Of a DNA stretch of 15,428 bases, positions 1 through 6,757 are shown in pieces. The notes beneath the pieces are model-generated. The model was given only the letters and a program-made list of their open reading frames with translations. It had not been told where the DNA came from and ran no database searches. The DNA lies in the NCBI GenBank assembly GCA_910587935.1, contig CAJUNP010000052.1, positions 1 through 15,428 of the forward strand. Direction: 5' to 3'. The translations under genes were made by a program, and so were the position numbers. How positions within the stretch are numbered: position 1 is the first letter of the stretch; every line of letters starts with the position of its first letter. The DNA comes from an uncultured Lachnospiraceae bacterium. GTDB lineage: Bacteria; Bacillota; Clostridia; Lachnospirales; Lachnospiraceae.

Positions 1-1
1 G

Positions 2-70
2 GAATGGAACACCGTTATGGGGGCGGTCCACCGTTTGTATGCTCTGACAGAGGACGGTGAGGCGGAATGA
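2..70 (+). CDS. C-terminal end of an unidentified protein (5' part outside window)
   Basis: An open frame enters from the left edge and ends at TGA 68-70; the visible tail reads ...HRLYALTEDGEAE. The stop overlaps the next ATG (67-69) as ATGA, a usual sign of translational coupling in an operon. The tail is too short to assign a family. Since the next frame carries the start of a conjugative relaxase, this is probably the end of an accessory gene of a conjugative or mobilizable element. That role is inferred from context only. Confidence 0.4.
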   Translation, partial: EWNTVMGAVHRLYALTEDGEAE

Positions 71-237
71 AAATGCGCGGGCATTACTGCAAAATCTGCG
101 GCGAGATTCGGGCGCTTGCAGAGGAACAATATGAAACGCGCTTTTCGCCAGCCCGGTTCGAGGAGGATTCCATCATGGCAACCACACGCATCATGCCGCT
201 GCACATCGGCAAGGGCCGCACCGAATTCACAGGATAA
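67..237 (+). pseudogene. Relaxase (MobA/VirD2-like) N-terminal remnant fused behind a small zinc-ribbon-like start
   Basis: The frame from ATG 67 begins MKMRGHYCKICGE, with a CxxC pair like the small zinc-ribbon proteins found in Clostridia conjugative elements, and runs 56 codons to TAA 235-237. An internal ATG at 175 has a strong GAGGAGG ribosome site about 9 bases upstream and begins MATTRIMPLHIGKGRTE, the characteristic first residues of relaxases from Firmicutes integrative conjugative elements. After GRTE the frame leaves the family at about 224-228 and stops four codons later, so the whole catalytic region (Tyr and HUH motifs) is missing. It cannot function as a relaxase. The match is from memory of the family, not from a search. 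What follows at the break is an inverted fragment of another gene. Confidence 0.6.
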
Positions 238-368
238 GTGTTCGAATTAACACAAATTTCAATATATTCTTTTCCGTCTTCAGTCAACAAATTCACATCA
301 ACAATAATTCTCAAAACGTCTCTTACCTTATTAGGAATATCTTCCATAAGTTTCTTGCTGTCTTGGCC
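227..368 (-). pseudogene. Internal fragment of an AlbA_2 (Schlafen-like, AAA_4) DNA-binding protein
   Basis: On the minus strand the frame reads DSKKLMEDIPNKVRDVLRI, then VDVNLLTEDGKEYIEI and NTYPVN. This is the conserved stretch of AlbA_2-domain proteins annotated as RNA-binding or ATP-binding transcriptional regulators, where it normally continues into a YHYRSGSTKQ motif. Here that continuation is lost: at about 227 the reading runs into the inverted relaxase remnant. The N-terminal side is also lost: at about 368 the frame is bounded by a stop a few codons upstream and by another protein's frame. So about 45 residues of an original several-hundred-residue protein remain. Both ends being cut points to rearrangement rather than simple frameshift decay. 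Confidence 0.6.
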
Positions 369-628
369 TGTGGAAAAACATGAAATTTACTTGTTGTATC
401 ACATTCCATAAAATCATAGGTAAGGCTTTCAAAATTCAGTAAATTTTTATGTGCCAGCATCTGCTGCTTATTCATATTCCGGAATATGCTCCAGTCATAA
501 GCTTCCGGACCAGGAATGGAAAAAACACATTGAGCGGTACCCTGTATTCTCCAAAATGCGTTCGCGTCAGCAAATACCTGAAGGATAAAGCTCATTTCAT
601 ATTCAATCCTGATATTATCCGTATCCAT
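323..628 (-). CDS. Hypothetical protein, probably 3'-truncated
   Basis: A 101-residue frame starts at ATG 628 with a good ribosome site (GGGAGGG, about 6 bases upstream), so the 5' end looks genuine. The product (MDTDNIRIEYEMSFILQ...) has no signal peptide, membrane segment or family I recognise. It is rich in aromatic residues and has one short motif-like run, PGPEAYDWSIF. Its last ~15 residues (from about 368 down to 323) are read out of frame through the AlbA_2 fragment, so the true C-terminus has probably been replaced by fusion at a rearrangement junction. It may be the front part of an immunity- or cargo-type gene of a mobile element, but nothing in the sequence proves that. No clear promoter was found in 629-741. 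Confidence 0.4.
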   Translation of the reverse strand: MDTDNIRIEYEMSFILQVFADANAFWRIQGTAQCVFSIPGPEAYDWSIFRNMNKQQMLAHKNLLNFESLTYDFMECDTTSKFHVFPQAKTARNLWKIFLIR

Positions 629-1460
629 AGTTTACCCTCCCGCATCTTCATTTGTTTTTATTACCCTCTCTTAACAAAGACGTTTATAAATACTTTACAC
701 ATAAGAAGTTTTGCGTAAATAGTAAACATGGATTTGCATTATTAAATTAATGAAAATATATTTTTCAGATTACTTACGGCCTTCTCGACGTAGGATTTCA
801 GGTTCTTGCCCTTTAAGCCCATAGCCTTGATGCTGACTGCCTGATTTTTGCTTCCGACTGCCATGCCTTTCTCTGTGGGCACGCCCTTTCCGCGGATGAC
901 TACCGTAGCCTTTCCTTTGGCCGTAGCGTTTGTCCAGATCACATCATACAGGTCAGGATCAACCGTTGCGCCGCTTACGGTCACTCTCACATACACTGCG
1001 TTGGGGTCCTCCGGGACAGCGTCCGCCTCAGGATTGTTTCCTGCGGGCGTATAGAAGGTATTGCCGTTATATTCCAAAGACCTGAGCTGCGTACCCGCTT
1101 TGTTATAGAAGGTCACCTTTGCTTTGGAAAGATTGGTTGCTTCATCGGCCCTTCTCACATAGTATTCGCCTGTGATAACGGCTCCCTCCGCCAGGCCGTA
1201 GCTGCCTGTTTCCTTGGGTGTTACCGTTACTTTAACTTTAGCCCAGGCATCTCCGTCCGTTATTGTGATTTTAACCTTGTTATCGGAAACATACTTCGTA
1301 TCGTCTTCCGCTTCCGATTCTGTTGCCCATGCGTATGATACCGTGTAATTGGAGGGTTTGAGCGTCGCATCTTTTGTCCCGCTTACTTTTTTGTTATTAC
1401 TTATGTGCGGCTTTACCATTCTCTTCCGCTTTCCAGCCAGTTATTCCATCCTGGGACACG

Positions 1461-1510
1461 ATCGTCAGCTTACCGTCTTTGTCAAGTGTCCAGTCCGTGC
1501 CGGAGGCAAT
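1461..1510 (-). repeat. Copy 1 of an intragenic repeat (period 510 bp)
   Basis: Encodes IASGTDWTLDKDGKLTI. It matches 1971-2020 at 43 of 50 bases with an offset of exactly 510 bases (170 codons), so both copies are in the same frame of the LRR gene. This is a module duplication of the surface protein. Confidence 0.8.
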
Positions 1511-1970
1511 GAGATCTTCCTCCGTGTCGTCTGTCCCGCCTGCAATATAGTCCACCCATTCCGTCCATGCTTCTTTGTATCTATTCGCTGCTCCCTCGGG
1601 AACCTTTATCCCCTTCGCGTTATCCTCCACAAATTTACATCTCTCAAATACGCCGCCTCCAATTGCTGCCGGCTCTTCCCCAATCATTGTTACGCTTTCA
1701 AGGCTTCCGCAAGCAAAAAATGCGGAAGTCCCTATATTTTTCACACTACTGGGAATTGTTATATTTGTTAAACTCCCGCTGCCGGCAAACGCATATTCCC
1801 CTATGTCTGTGACGCTTTCCGAAATAGTTATACCCGTCATAATTTTGTACTCTGAAAACCCATTAAACACTATCTTTGTCACGCCCTCCAGAAGCTCTAG
1901 CGTTATCACTTCGTTCCGATGGGCGCTTCTGCCTCCATCATACCAATCCGTCATACCTGCATCCGAGCTG

Positions 1971-2020
1971 ATTGTCAGCTTTCCGTCAGCATCAAGTGTC
2001 CAGTCCGTACCGGAGGCAAT
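1971..2020 (-). repeat. Copy 2 of the intragenic repeat (period 510 bp)
   Basis: Encodes IASGTDWTLDADGKLTI, the partner of 1461-1510. In both copies an acidic stretch precedes it (TEEGSE here, DDTEED in copy 1), so homology extends beyond the 50 bases at protein level. Confidence 0.8.
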
Positions 2021-2204
2021 CTCTGAGCCTTCTTCCGTTTTTTCATTATTGTGATTCCTCCATTCCGCACATTGTTTGTGCCTGTCTTTTTTATTTTTGA
2101 TGACATTATTCTACAATATTTTTTAATATAAGAAACCGTCCGGCACCTATTGTTACCTGACGTTTATTTTCGGAATAAAAAAAAGTATCCGGCAGATGTA
2201 TTTA

Positions 2205-2213
2205 TGCTATACT
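2205..2213 (+). promoter_or_regulatory. Extended -10 promoter of the response regulator gene
   Basis: TGCTATACT is an extended -10 box (TGn + TATACT, 5 of 6 to consensus), 49 bases before the ATG at 2262. The region 17 bases upstream (about 2185-2190) has no good -35 box, which fits extended -10 promoters or a need for an activator. An A-tract (2178-2184) lies just upstream. The likely start of transcription is around 2220. Confidence 0.5.
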
Positions 2214-2261
2214 GGATTTAGAATCAGCGTTTTGAATTGCAGAATAAAGGTGTGAATAATT

Positions 2262-2951
2262 ATGTACAGACTTTTAATAATAGATGATGATCCAATGATA
2301 TTAGAAGATAATAAGACGTATTTTTGCGCAATGGGATATGAGGTTGTCTGCGCAGGTACCGCACAGGCGGCGGAAAAAATCATTTTATCCAATACGCTTG
2401 ACTGCGTTATTCTGGACGTTGATTTACCGGATATGAGCGGCTTCGCATTATGCGAAAAAATACGTTCGAAGACAGGCCTGCCTGTCGTTTTTCTTTCCGG
2501 CTATGCCGAAGAAGAAAACCGTATCCGGGGATTATCTGTCGGCGGAGACGATTATGTATGCAAGCCTTACAGTTTAAGAGAACTGGAACTTCGGGTGCAG
2601 GCGCGTATCCGTTCCGGCAGGGCTGCCGAACCGCCTAAAACTCTTACTTACGGTTCTCTTTCTATCTGCCCTTCCTCCTGCAGTGTAAGCTATAAAGCAT
2701 CCTCCGTGGATTTTTCATCCTACGAATTTGACGTGCTGTATTTTCTCGCCAAACACCCCCATGAGATATTTACACCGGAGCAGATCTATGATTCGGTGTG
2801 GAAGGCGCCCATCAACAAAGGACAGAAATCTCTGCAGGTTATTATGGCGCGCATCCGCAAAAAGCTCTATGAAATCTGTCCGGACCACGATTACATCCAG
2901 ACAAAACGATACAAAGGCTATCTCTTTGTTCCTGACCGGGACTGCAAATAA
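2262..2951 (+). CDS. OmpR/PhoB-family response regulator
   Basis: A 229-residue DNA-binding response regulator, acting in the cytoplasm as phosphorylation-controlled transcription factor. The receiver domain (about 3-115) has the acidic pocket DDD at 8-10, the phospho-acceptor D52 (VILDVDLPDMSGF), the switch Ser79 (VVFLSG) and K101 in DDYVCKPYS. The C-terminal winged helix (about 130-225) has the family features FDVLYFLAKHP, an IYDSVW segment, VIMARIRKKL and a final RYKGYLF wing. Length is normal for the family. The start has a modest AAAGGTG site 11 bases upstream. Its likely kinase partner is the sensor at 4543-6543, the only histidine kinase in the window, although a minus-strand gene separates them. 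The 3' end overlaps that gene (2918-4498) tail-to-tail by 34 bases. Target genes are unknown; the intervening surface protein is the natural candidate. Confidence 0.93.
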   Translation: MYRLLIIDDDPMILEDNKTYFCAMGYEVVCAGTAQAAEKIILSNTLDCVILDVDLPDMSGFALCEKIRSKTGLPVVFLSGYAEEENRIRGLSVGGDDYVCKPYSLRELELRVQARIRSGRAAEPPKTLTYGSLSICPSSCSVSYKASSVDFSSYEFDVLYFLAKHPHEIFTPEQIYDSVWKAPINKGQKSLQVIMARIRKKLYEICPDHDYIQTKRYKGYLFVPDRDCK

Positions 2952-4498
2952 AATACCGCAGCTCCGGCAATAACTGATAACAGCACAAACCCTGCTGCCG
3001 CCACGGCGGCACGATCTCTGCGCATGTCAGCACCCGGAATCCGTTCCTTTACCTGGTGAAAGTGCGTACTGTTTTCTTCATGTGCGGATATAACGGCAGC
3101 AATTTCCCTCTCTTTTTCAAAGGCTTCGGAGTCATCACGGTGAATATCTTCTTCACTGTCAGTTTTTGATTCCGCCTGCAACGGCGGCTCCGTATCGACA
3201 TTCGAGGACTCTGTCCATGCCGGCTGCACTGCTTCTGCCGGGTCCGGACCGGTTTCACCGCCGCTTTCCGTTTGGTTCGTATCCGATCCGTGGGACGCCC
3301 CGGCATTATCCGAATCGGTATTATGGTCTTCATTTTGAACCGGCTGCTCCTCTTCCGGAAAAGTACCGCCAATGTTTTGCTGCGGCGGATCAGGCGGATT
3401 TATAATGGAAGTTCCGCCGCCCCGGCTGCCGCCTATATCCTCCGCACAGTCCAGGTTATCAGCCGCATAGCAGAGCACGTTGGAAAAATATCCGGTTCCA
3501 TTATCATCCCAGCGCAAGCGGATATATATGTTGGGGTACGCCGCCGTACCGCACTGTTCGGACGGAAAAATAATATGGAAGGAAGCGTTATTATCTTCTA
3601 CAATTTTTTCTTCGTCCGTAAACCAGTTTTCACCGTCGAAAGAATATTCCGATACCACCGTGATCGGCAGACGATCCTCCGGTTTGGTATACCAGCCCTG
3701 AAACATATACATGCTGCCCGTTACCGAAGCCTTCACCTCCGTAAAAGTCAGCGGATAATCATTATAAGCTGCCGTACACGCTACCGATTCCGCGGACGCC
3801 GCCTGTATAAAGGAGCCCTGTAACCGCAGGCGCCGTCTTTGTTCCTGCTGCTTTTCGCTTCCTGTAAGATCCCATGAGACAGGAACCGGCTCATGGCGGC
3901 CAACCTGCCCCTGACGGTTAACCGTGCAGTTTATAGTCTCCGGGAGTACATCGCTTAATGTCTGTCCTTTTTCCACAACGATACAGACCGAATCCCATTC
4001 AACCACGAAGGGAGTATTTGCATAATGAATATCCCCCGTTATACGGCAGCCGTCAATTGACAACCCGGCGCCTTCCTCCTGCCAGAATGTGTATTGCCCG
4101 CTTTCCACTGTGATGCCCGTCATGGAAAGCATACCTTTTTCCGCCACATAAAATATACTTCTGCCCTCCGGCTGCCCCGAAAAGATGAAATGATGATCGC
4201 TCAAAAACTCAATCTCTCCGGTTATGGTAATGGTATATTGACCGGTGTTGACAATAATATCGGGGCCGTTCATAGCATCCGAACAAAAAATGTATTCTCC
4301 GTCCAAAATCACGTGATCCGACAGTCTTACCGTACCGCCGGTATTCTTGTGCGCCTCCAGCCATTCGGTCAGGGCGGCGCCGGTGGACACGGAATCCATA
4401 TTTTGTTCCTCTGCCGTTGCGGCAGCCAAAATATCCTTATATAATACAAGGACAATCATAAGAGTTAACGCGAATAAAAATTTATAATATTTTTTCAT
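2918..4498 (-). CDS. Secreted, C-terminally membrane-anchored surface protein, beta-helix-like N-terminus
   Basis: I take the start at ATG 4498 (526 residues): it has an AAAGGA ribosome site and opens directly into a signal peptide (MKKYYKFLFALTLMIVLVLY..., cleavage near residue 27). An upstream ATG at 4537 would add 13 hydrophilic residues before the signal. Residues about 34-165 look like the start of a right-handed beta-helix/pectin-lyase-like fold (TGGTVRL, GQYTITITGEIEF, MLSMTGITVESGQYTF). A middle beta-rich region (about 165-350) contains EYSFDGENWF. A Gly/Pro/Asp/Glu/Asn-rich low-complexity stalk follows (about 365-480), then one membrane helix (about 497-517) and a basic tail SRSGTKR. 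No catalytic motif is recognised and there is no LPXTG motif. It lies between a response regulator and a sensor kinase and is divergent from the kinase gene. An accessory ligand-binding partner or a regulated output is therefore likely, but this is inferred. Confidence 0.8.
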   Translation of the reverse strand: MKKYYKFLFALTLMIVLVLYKDILAAATAEEQNMDSVSTGAALTEWLEAHKNTGGTVRLSDHVILDGEYIFCSDAMNGPDIIVNTGQYTITITGEIEFLSDHHFIFSGQPEGRSIFYVAEKGMLSMTGITVESGQYTFWQEEGAGLSIDGCRITGDIHYANTPFVVEWDSVCIVVEKGQTLSDVLPETINCTVNRQGQVGRHEPVPVSWDLTGSEKQQEQRRRLRLQGSFIQAASAESVACTAAYNDYPLTFTEVKASVTGSMYMFQGWYTKPEDRLPITVVSEYSFDGENWFTDEEKIVEDNNASFHIIFPSEQCGTAAYPNIYIRLRWDDNGTGYFSNVLCYAADNLDCAEDIGGSRGGGTSIINPPDPPQQNIGGTFPEEEQPVQNEDHNTDSDNAGASHGSDTNQTESGGETGPDPAEAVQPAWTESSNVDTEPPLQAESKTDSEEDIHRDDSEAFEKEREIAAVISAHEENSTHFHQVKERIPGADMRRDRAAVAAAGFVLLSVIAGAAVFYLQSRSGTKR

Positions 4499-4542
4499 AT
4501 AAATTCCTTTATCATCAGTTTTCGGGAGGACATTCAAGTATC
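4499..4542. promoter_or_regulatory. 44-bp divergent intergenic region carrying two ribosome sites
   Basis: This gap separates the minus-strand surface protein start (4498) and the plus-strand kinase start (4543). It contains AAAGGA for the first and GGGAGGA (4524-4530) for the second. There is no room for two non-overlapping promoters, so at least one promoter must lie inside the opposite gene. A TATAAT at 4483-4488, inside the surface protein's signal-peptide codons, could serve the kinase, but no matching -35 box is seen. Confidence 0.45.
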
Positions 4543-6543
4543 ATGAAACAAACCCTGTTTACCAGATCTTCATTCCGGACAATTCTGCTTATTACAGGCA
4601 TAATTATTTTAAGCCTGACCGTATTGCTGACGATCAGCCGGTATGATAATAAATATATATCAAAGGCAGTTCTTACACAAGACAATCTTTGCGTAATTCC
4701 AGAAAAAGGATACTGTTCTCTTGTGGATGGCTGGGAATTATATCCGGACAGACTGCTTTGTCCAAAGGATTTTTTGGATAAGGCGCTGCCTTATTACGGC
4801 ACATGGGCCGGTGAATATCCAAATCTTGCCTTATTTCATGAAGACAAAAACCCCTATGGGGTCTCCACATGGCGTCTGCGGCTGAAGGGAAACGGTAATG
4901 TCCTGCTATATCTGCAGGAGCCCCTCTGCGCCGCCAGGGTTTATGTAAATGGATTGTGTCTGGGTGAAACCGGCAACATATCTTTTGACCGTTACACTCC
5001 CCTGATCAAAGACACCGTGTATTCATTTAATCTTGACGGCGAAGGGGAACTGATTATTCAAACCGCCAATTATTCCCATTATTATGGCGGAATCTGGTAT
5101 GCTCCCGTAATCGGGGATGCAGACAGTGTCAGCCGTCTCATTGCCGCCCGTATATTCATCTATGGACTGTTGTTCTTTTCCGCTCTCACACTTTCTTTAT
5201 TTTGCATTGTTTTATGGACCCGCAGGGAAAACGGCAGTAAGTCCGTTACCTTTTATTTTGGTCTGTTAAGTCTGTCCTTTGCACTGCGGATATGTTATCC
5301 CTTCTTAAGGCTGTTTGGCGTACCGTTTGTACGCACGCTTTATGCGGCGGAGGATGCCGCCGCCGTATCCGGTATATACTTTTCCCTGCGGATCGCGCTG
5401 CTGTTATTTTTGCCGGACGGCCGGGGACGCCTGAAAAAGACGCTTCGCATTGTGTCGGCAGGAGTCTGCGGCATAGTCGTTGTCGCGCCTGTATTTCTGT
5501 TTCCTGCGGTTCCCGGTCTTGTGCTTTGGTACGGGCCGTTCATTTCATGGTATAAAGCGGTTATGGCTTTCCTGTTGATCAGCCTGGCCGTCTATGGAGG
5601 TTTGATGGGGATGCCTGATGCGGGCGTCATTCTGACCGCCGCCATTGCAAACGGCATCTGTCTGTTGTACAGCGTCCTGTCGATCGGGACCTGCGAGCCT
5701 TTTGCAGGCGCATATCCTGAAGAGTACGGCGCATTTTGCATGGTCATGGCTTTTGCCGATCTGATGGTGCGGCGCAACAGGGCGATGGCCGTTGAAAACC
5801 AAAAACTGAATCTCCACCTGCAGGAGGAAGTCGAAGAAAAAACGGAACATCTGCAGAAGCTTCTTATGGAAAGGGGACAGCTTATCGCGGAATTGGGACA
5901 TGATATGAAATCTCCCCTGACGTCTCTCTCAAACATGGCGCAGATTATACGGCTGAACGACATTATGCTGGATGAGAACACGCATAGAAGAATTCTTCAC
6001 ATAGAAGAACAGTGTAATCTTTTATCCGAACGTCTGAAATCCATTCAGGAAATAGCCGCCCAGACAAGCGCTCCTGTCAAAATGGAGCCTGTGCTGCTTA
6101 ATACGTTCCTTTCGGATTTCTATCACAACTGCCGCCCCATCATAGAACTTTACGGGCCGAATTTTCTTGAAAATATTACTGCGGTTCCCTGCCGTATTAT
6201 GGCAAACCCGGAGCGGCTTTTCCGCGCCCTTGAAAACCTTTTATATAACGCCGCCGACTTTACGCCGGCGGACGGTAAAATAACGCTTTCTCTCACTGCC
6301 GACGACTCCTTTGCCCGCATTGCCGTTTCGGATACCGGCTGCGGCATACCGGATAAAGACCTCCCTCATATTTTCCGCCGTTCTTATACCACCCGCAGCG
6401 GCAAAGGCGGACAGGGACTGGGGCTTGCCATTACCCGCGCTATTGTCTTAGAACACGCGGGCCGGATAGAGGCGGCTTCGACAGAGGGAGAAGGCACAAC
6501 GTTTACAATCTTCCTTCCCTTATCGGCATATCCATATTCTTAA
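4543..6543 (+). CDS. Sensor histidine kinase with 7TMR-DISM membrane module
   Basis: A 666-residue membrane kinase. In order: TM1 (about 12-31); an extracellular jelly-roll-like domain (about 45-195) with DGWELYPDRLL and VYVNGLCLGETG typical of 7TMR-DISM extracellular regions; a seven-helix membrane block (about 200-408); a coiled coil (about 412-450); the DHp domain with phospho-acceptor H453 in LGHDMKSPLTSL; and a HATPase_c domain with N box ENLLYNAADF (N569), G1 box DTGCGIP (D597), FRRSY F box and G2 box GGQGLGLAI. All catalytic boxes are intact. The extracellular fold suggests carbohydrate or other small-ligand sensing. The start has GGGAGGA 12 bases upstream, slightly long spacing. It probably phosphorylates the regulator at 2262-2951. 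No terminator hairpin is seen downstream, only T-rich sequence. Confidence 0.92.
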   Translation: MKQTLFTRSSFRTILLITGIIILSLTVLLTISRYDNKYISKAVLTQDNLCVIPEKGYCSLVDGWELYPDRLLCPKDFLDKALPYYGTWAGEYPNLALFHEDKNPYGVSTWRLRLKGNGNVLLYLQEPLCAARVYVNGLCLGETGNISFDRYTPLIKDTVYSFNLDGEGELIIQTANYSHYYGGIWYAPVIGDADSVSRLIAARIFIYGLLFFSALTLSLFCIVLWTRRENGSKSVTFYFGLLSLSFALRICYPFLRLFGVPFVRTLYAAEDAAAVSGIYFSLRIALLLFLPDGRGRLKKTLRIVSAGVCGIVVVAPVFLFPAVPGLVLWYGPFISWYKAVMAFLLISLAVYGGLMGMPDAGVILTAAIANGICLLYSVLSIGTCEPFAGAYPEEYGAFCMVMAFADLMVRRNRAMAVENQKLNLHLQEEVEEKTEHLQKLLMERGQLIAELGHDMKSPLTSLSNMAQIIRLNDIMLDENTHRRILHIEEQCNLLSERLKSIQEIAAQTSAPVKMEPVLLNTFLSDFYHNCRPIIELYGPNFLENITAVPCRIMANPERLFRALENLLYNAADFTPADGKITLSLTADDSFARIAVSDTGCGIPDKDLPHIFRRSYTTRSGKGGQGLGLAITRAIVLEHAGRIEAASTEGEGTTFTIFLPLSAYPYS

Positions 6544-6667
6544 CGCATCCCTCCTATTTTATTTGTTTTTATTTAACTGTTTTTCTGCTTTTATGTCATT
6601 TATCAATTATTTTTTTATACATACAATCTTTTAGTCAAAATGATGAGTTTGGGCAAATAATATAATA

Positions 6668-6697
6668 TTGTATTGCAATACTTGTATATGTTATAAT
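6668..6697 (+). promoter_or_regulatory. Promoter of the chemoreceptor/KASIII operon with a palindromic operator candidate
   Basis: TTGTAT (6668-6673), an 18-base spacer and a perfect extended -10 box (TGTTATAAT, 6689-6697). The -35 box is weak, so activity may rest on the extended -10 or a regulator. A perfect 12-bp palindrome, GTATTGCAATAC (6670-6681), overlaps the -35 and spacer, where a dimeric repressor would block polymerase. Transcription should start near 6704, giving a leader of about 53 bases. Confidence 0.6.
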
Positions 6698-6712
6698 AAA
6701 TGACACAAAAAA

Positions 6713-6732
6713 ATTGCAGTTATATGTGCAAT
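6713..6732. repeat. Inverted repeat ATTGCA-N8-TGCAAT in the operon leader
   Basis: Six-base arms ATTGCA (6713-6718) and TGCAAT (6727-6732) repeat the core of the upstream palindrome GTATTGCAATAC. It lies just after the predicted transcription start and before the ribosome site, so it could be a second operator half-site pair or a weak leader hairpin. Confidence 0.4.
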
Positions 6733-6757
6733 ATTTTACTTAAAGGGAGGGTTAAGT

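Larger units (their letters stand above)
742..2110 (-). pseudogene. Decayed BspA-like leucine-rich-repeat surface protein
   Basis: Two minus-strand frames together encode one surface-protein-like polypeptide. The 5' part (open from 2110 to the stop at 1397) has LRR_5/BspA-type repeats: ITISESVTDIGEYAFAGSGS, ITIPSSVKNIGTSAF and SLESVTMIG, then a cap-like IKVPEGAANRYKEAW. The 3' part (1419 to 742) is in another frame and has beta-rich Ig/YDG-like sequence (NYTVSYAWA, ITGEYYVRRA, YDVIWTNATAKGKATVVIRG). The frames meet at about 1397-1419, so one frameshift or small deletion separates them. No ATG, GTG or TTG with a ribosome site and no signal peptide precede the LRR part; the first in-frame ATG is at 1954, inside a repeat. 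The gene is therefore broken at the 5' end and in the middle. Intact relatives are secreted adhesin-like proteins. No terminator is visible below 742. Confidence 0.65.

Noticed and set aside
449..718. Plus-strand 89-codon frame
   Set aside because: Antisense to the frame at 323-628, which has a proper ribosome site; this one has none and no family features.
848..1812. Several plus-strand frames (848-1054, 1349-1771, 1567-1812, 1575-2054)
   Set aside because: All lie opposite the LRR pseudogene and read as antisense shadows of its repeats, without ribosome sites.
2139..2194. Direct repeat TCCGGCA (2139-2145 and 2188-2194) upstream of the response regulator
   Set aside because: Seven bases, 49 apart, only two copies; too weak to call an operator without conservation data.
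3049..3823. Frames at 3049-3372 (minus) and 3166-3405, 3272-3823 and 3480-3701 (plus)
   Set aside because: They overlap the surface protein gene. The Arg/Pro-rich composition is typical of alternate-frame reading of its low-complexity stalk.
5340..5981. Minus-strand frames opposite the kinase (5340-5543, 5545-5901, 5592-5981)
   Set aside because: The kinase frame is fully conserved here; these have no ribosome site and odd Cys/His/Arg-rich composition.
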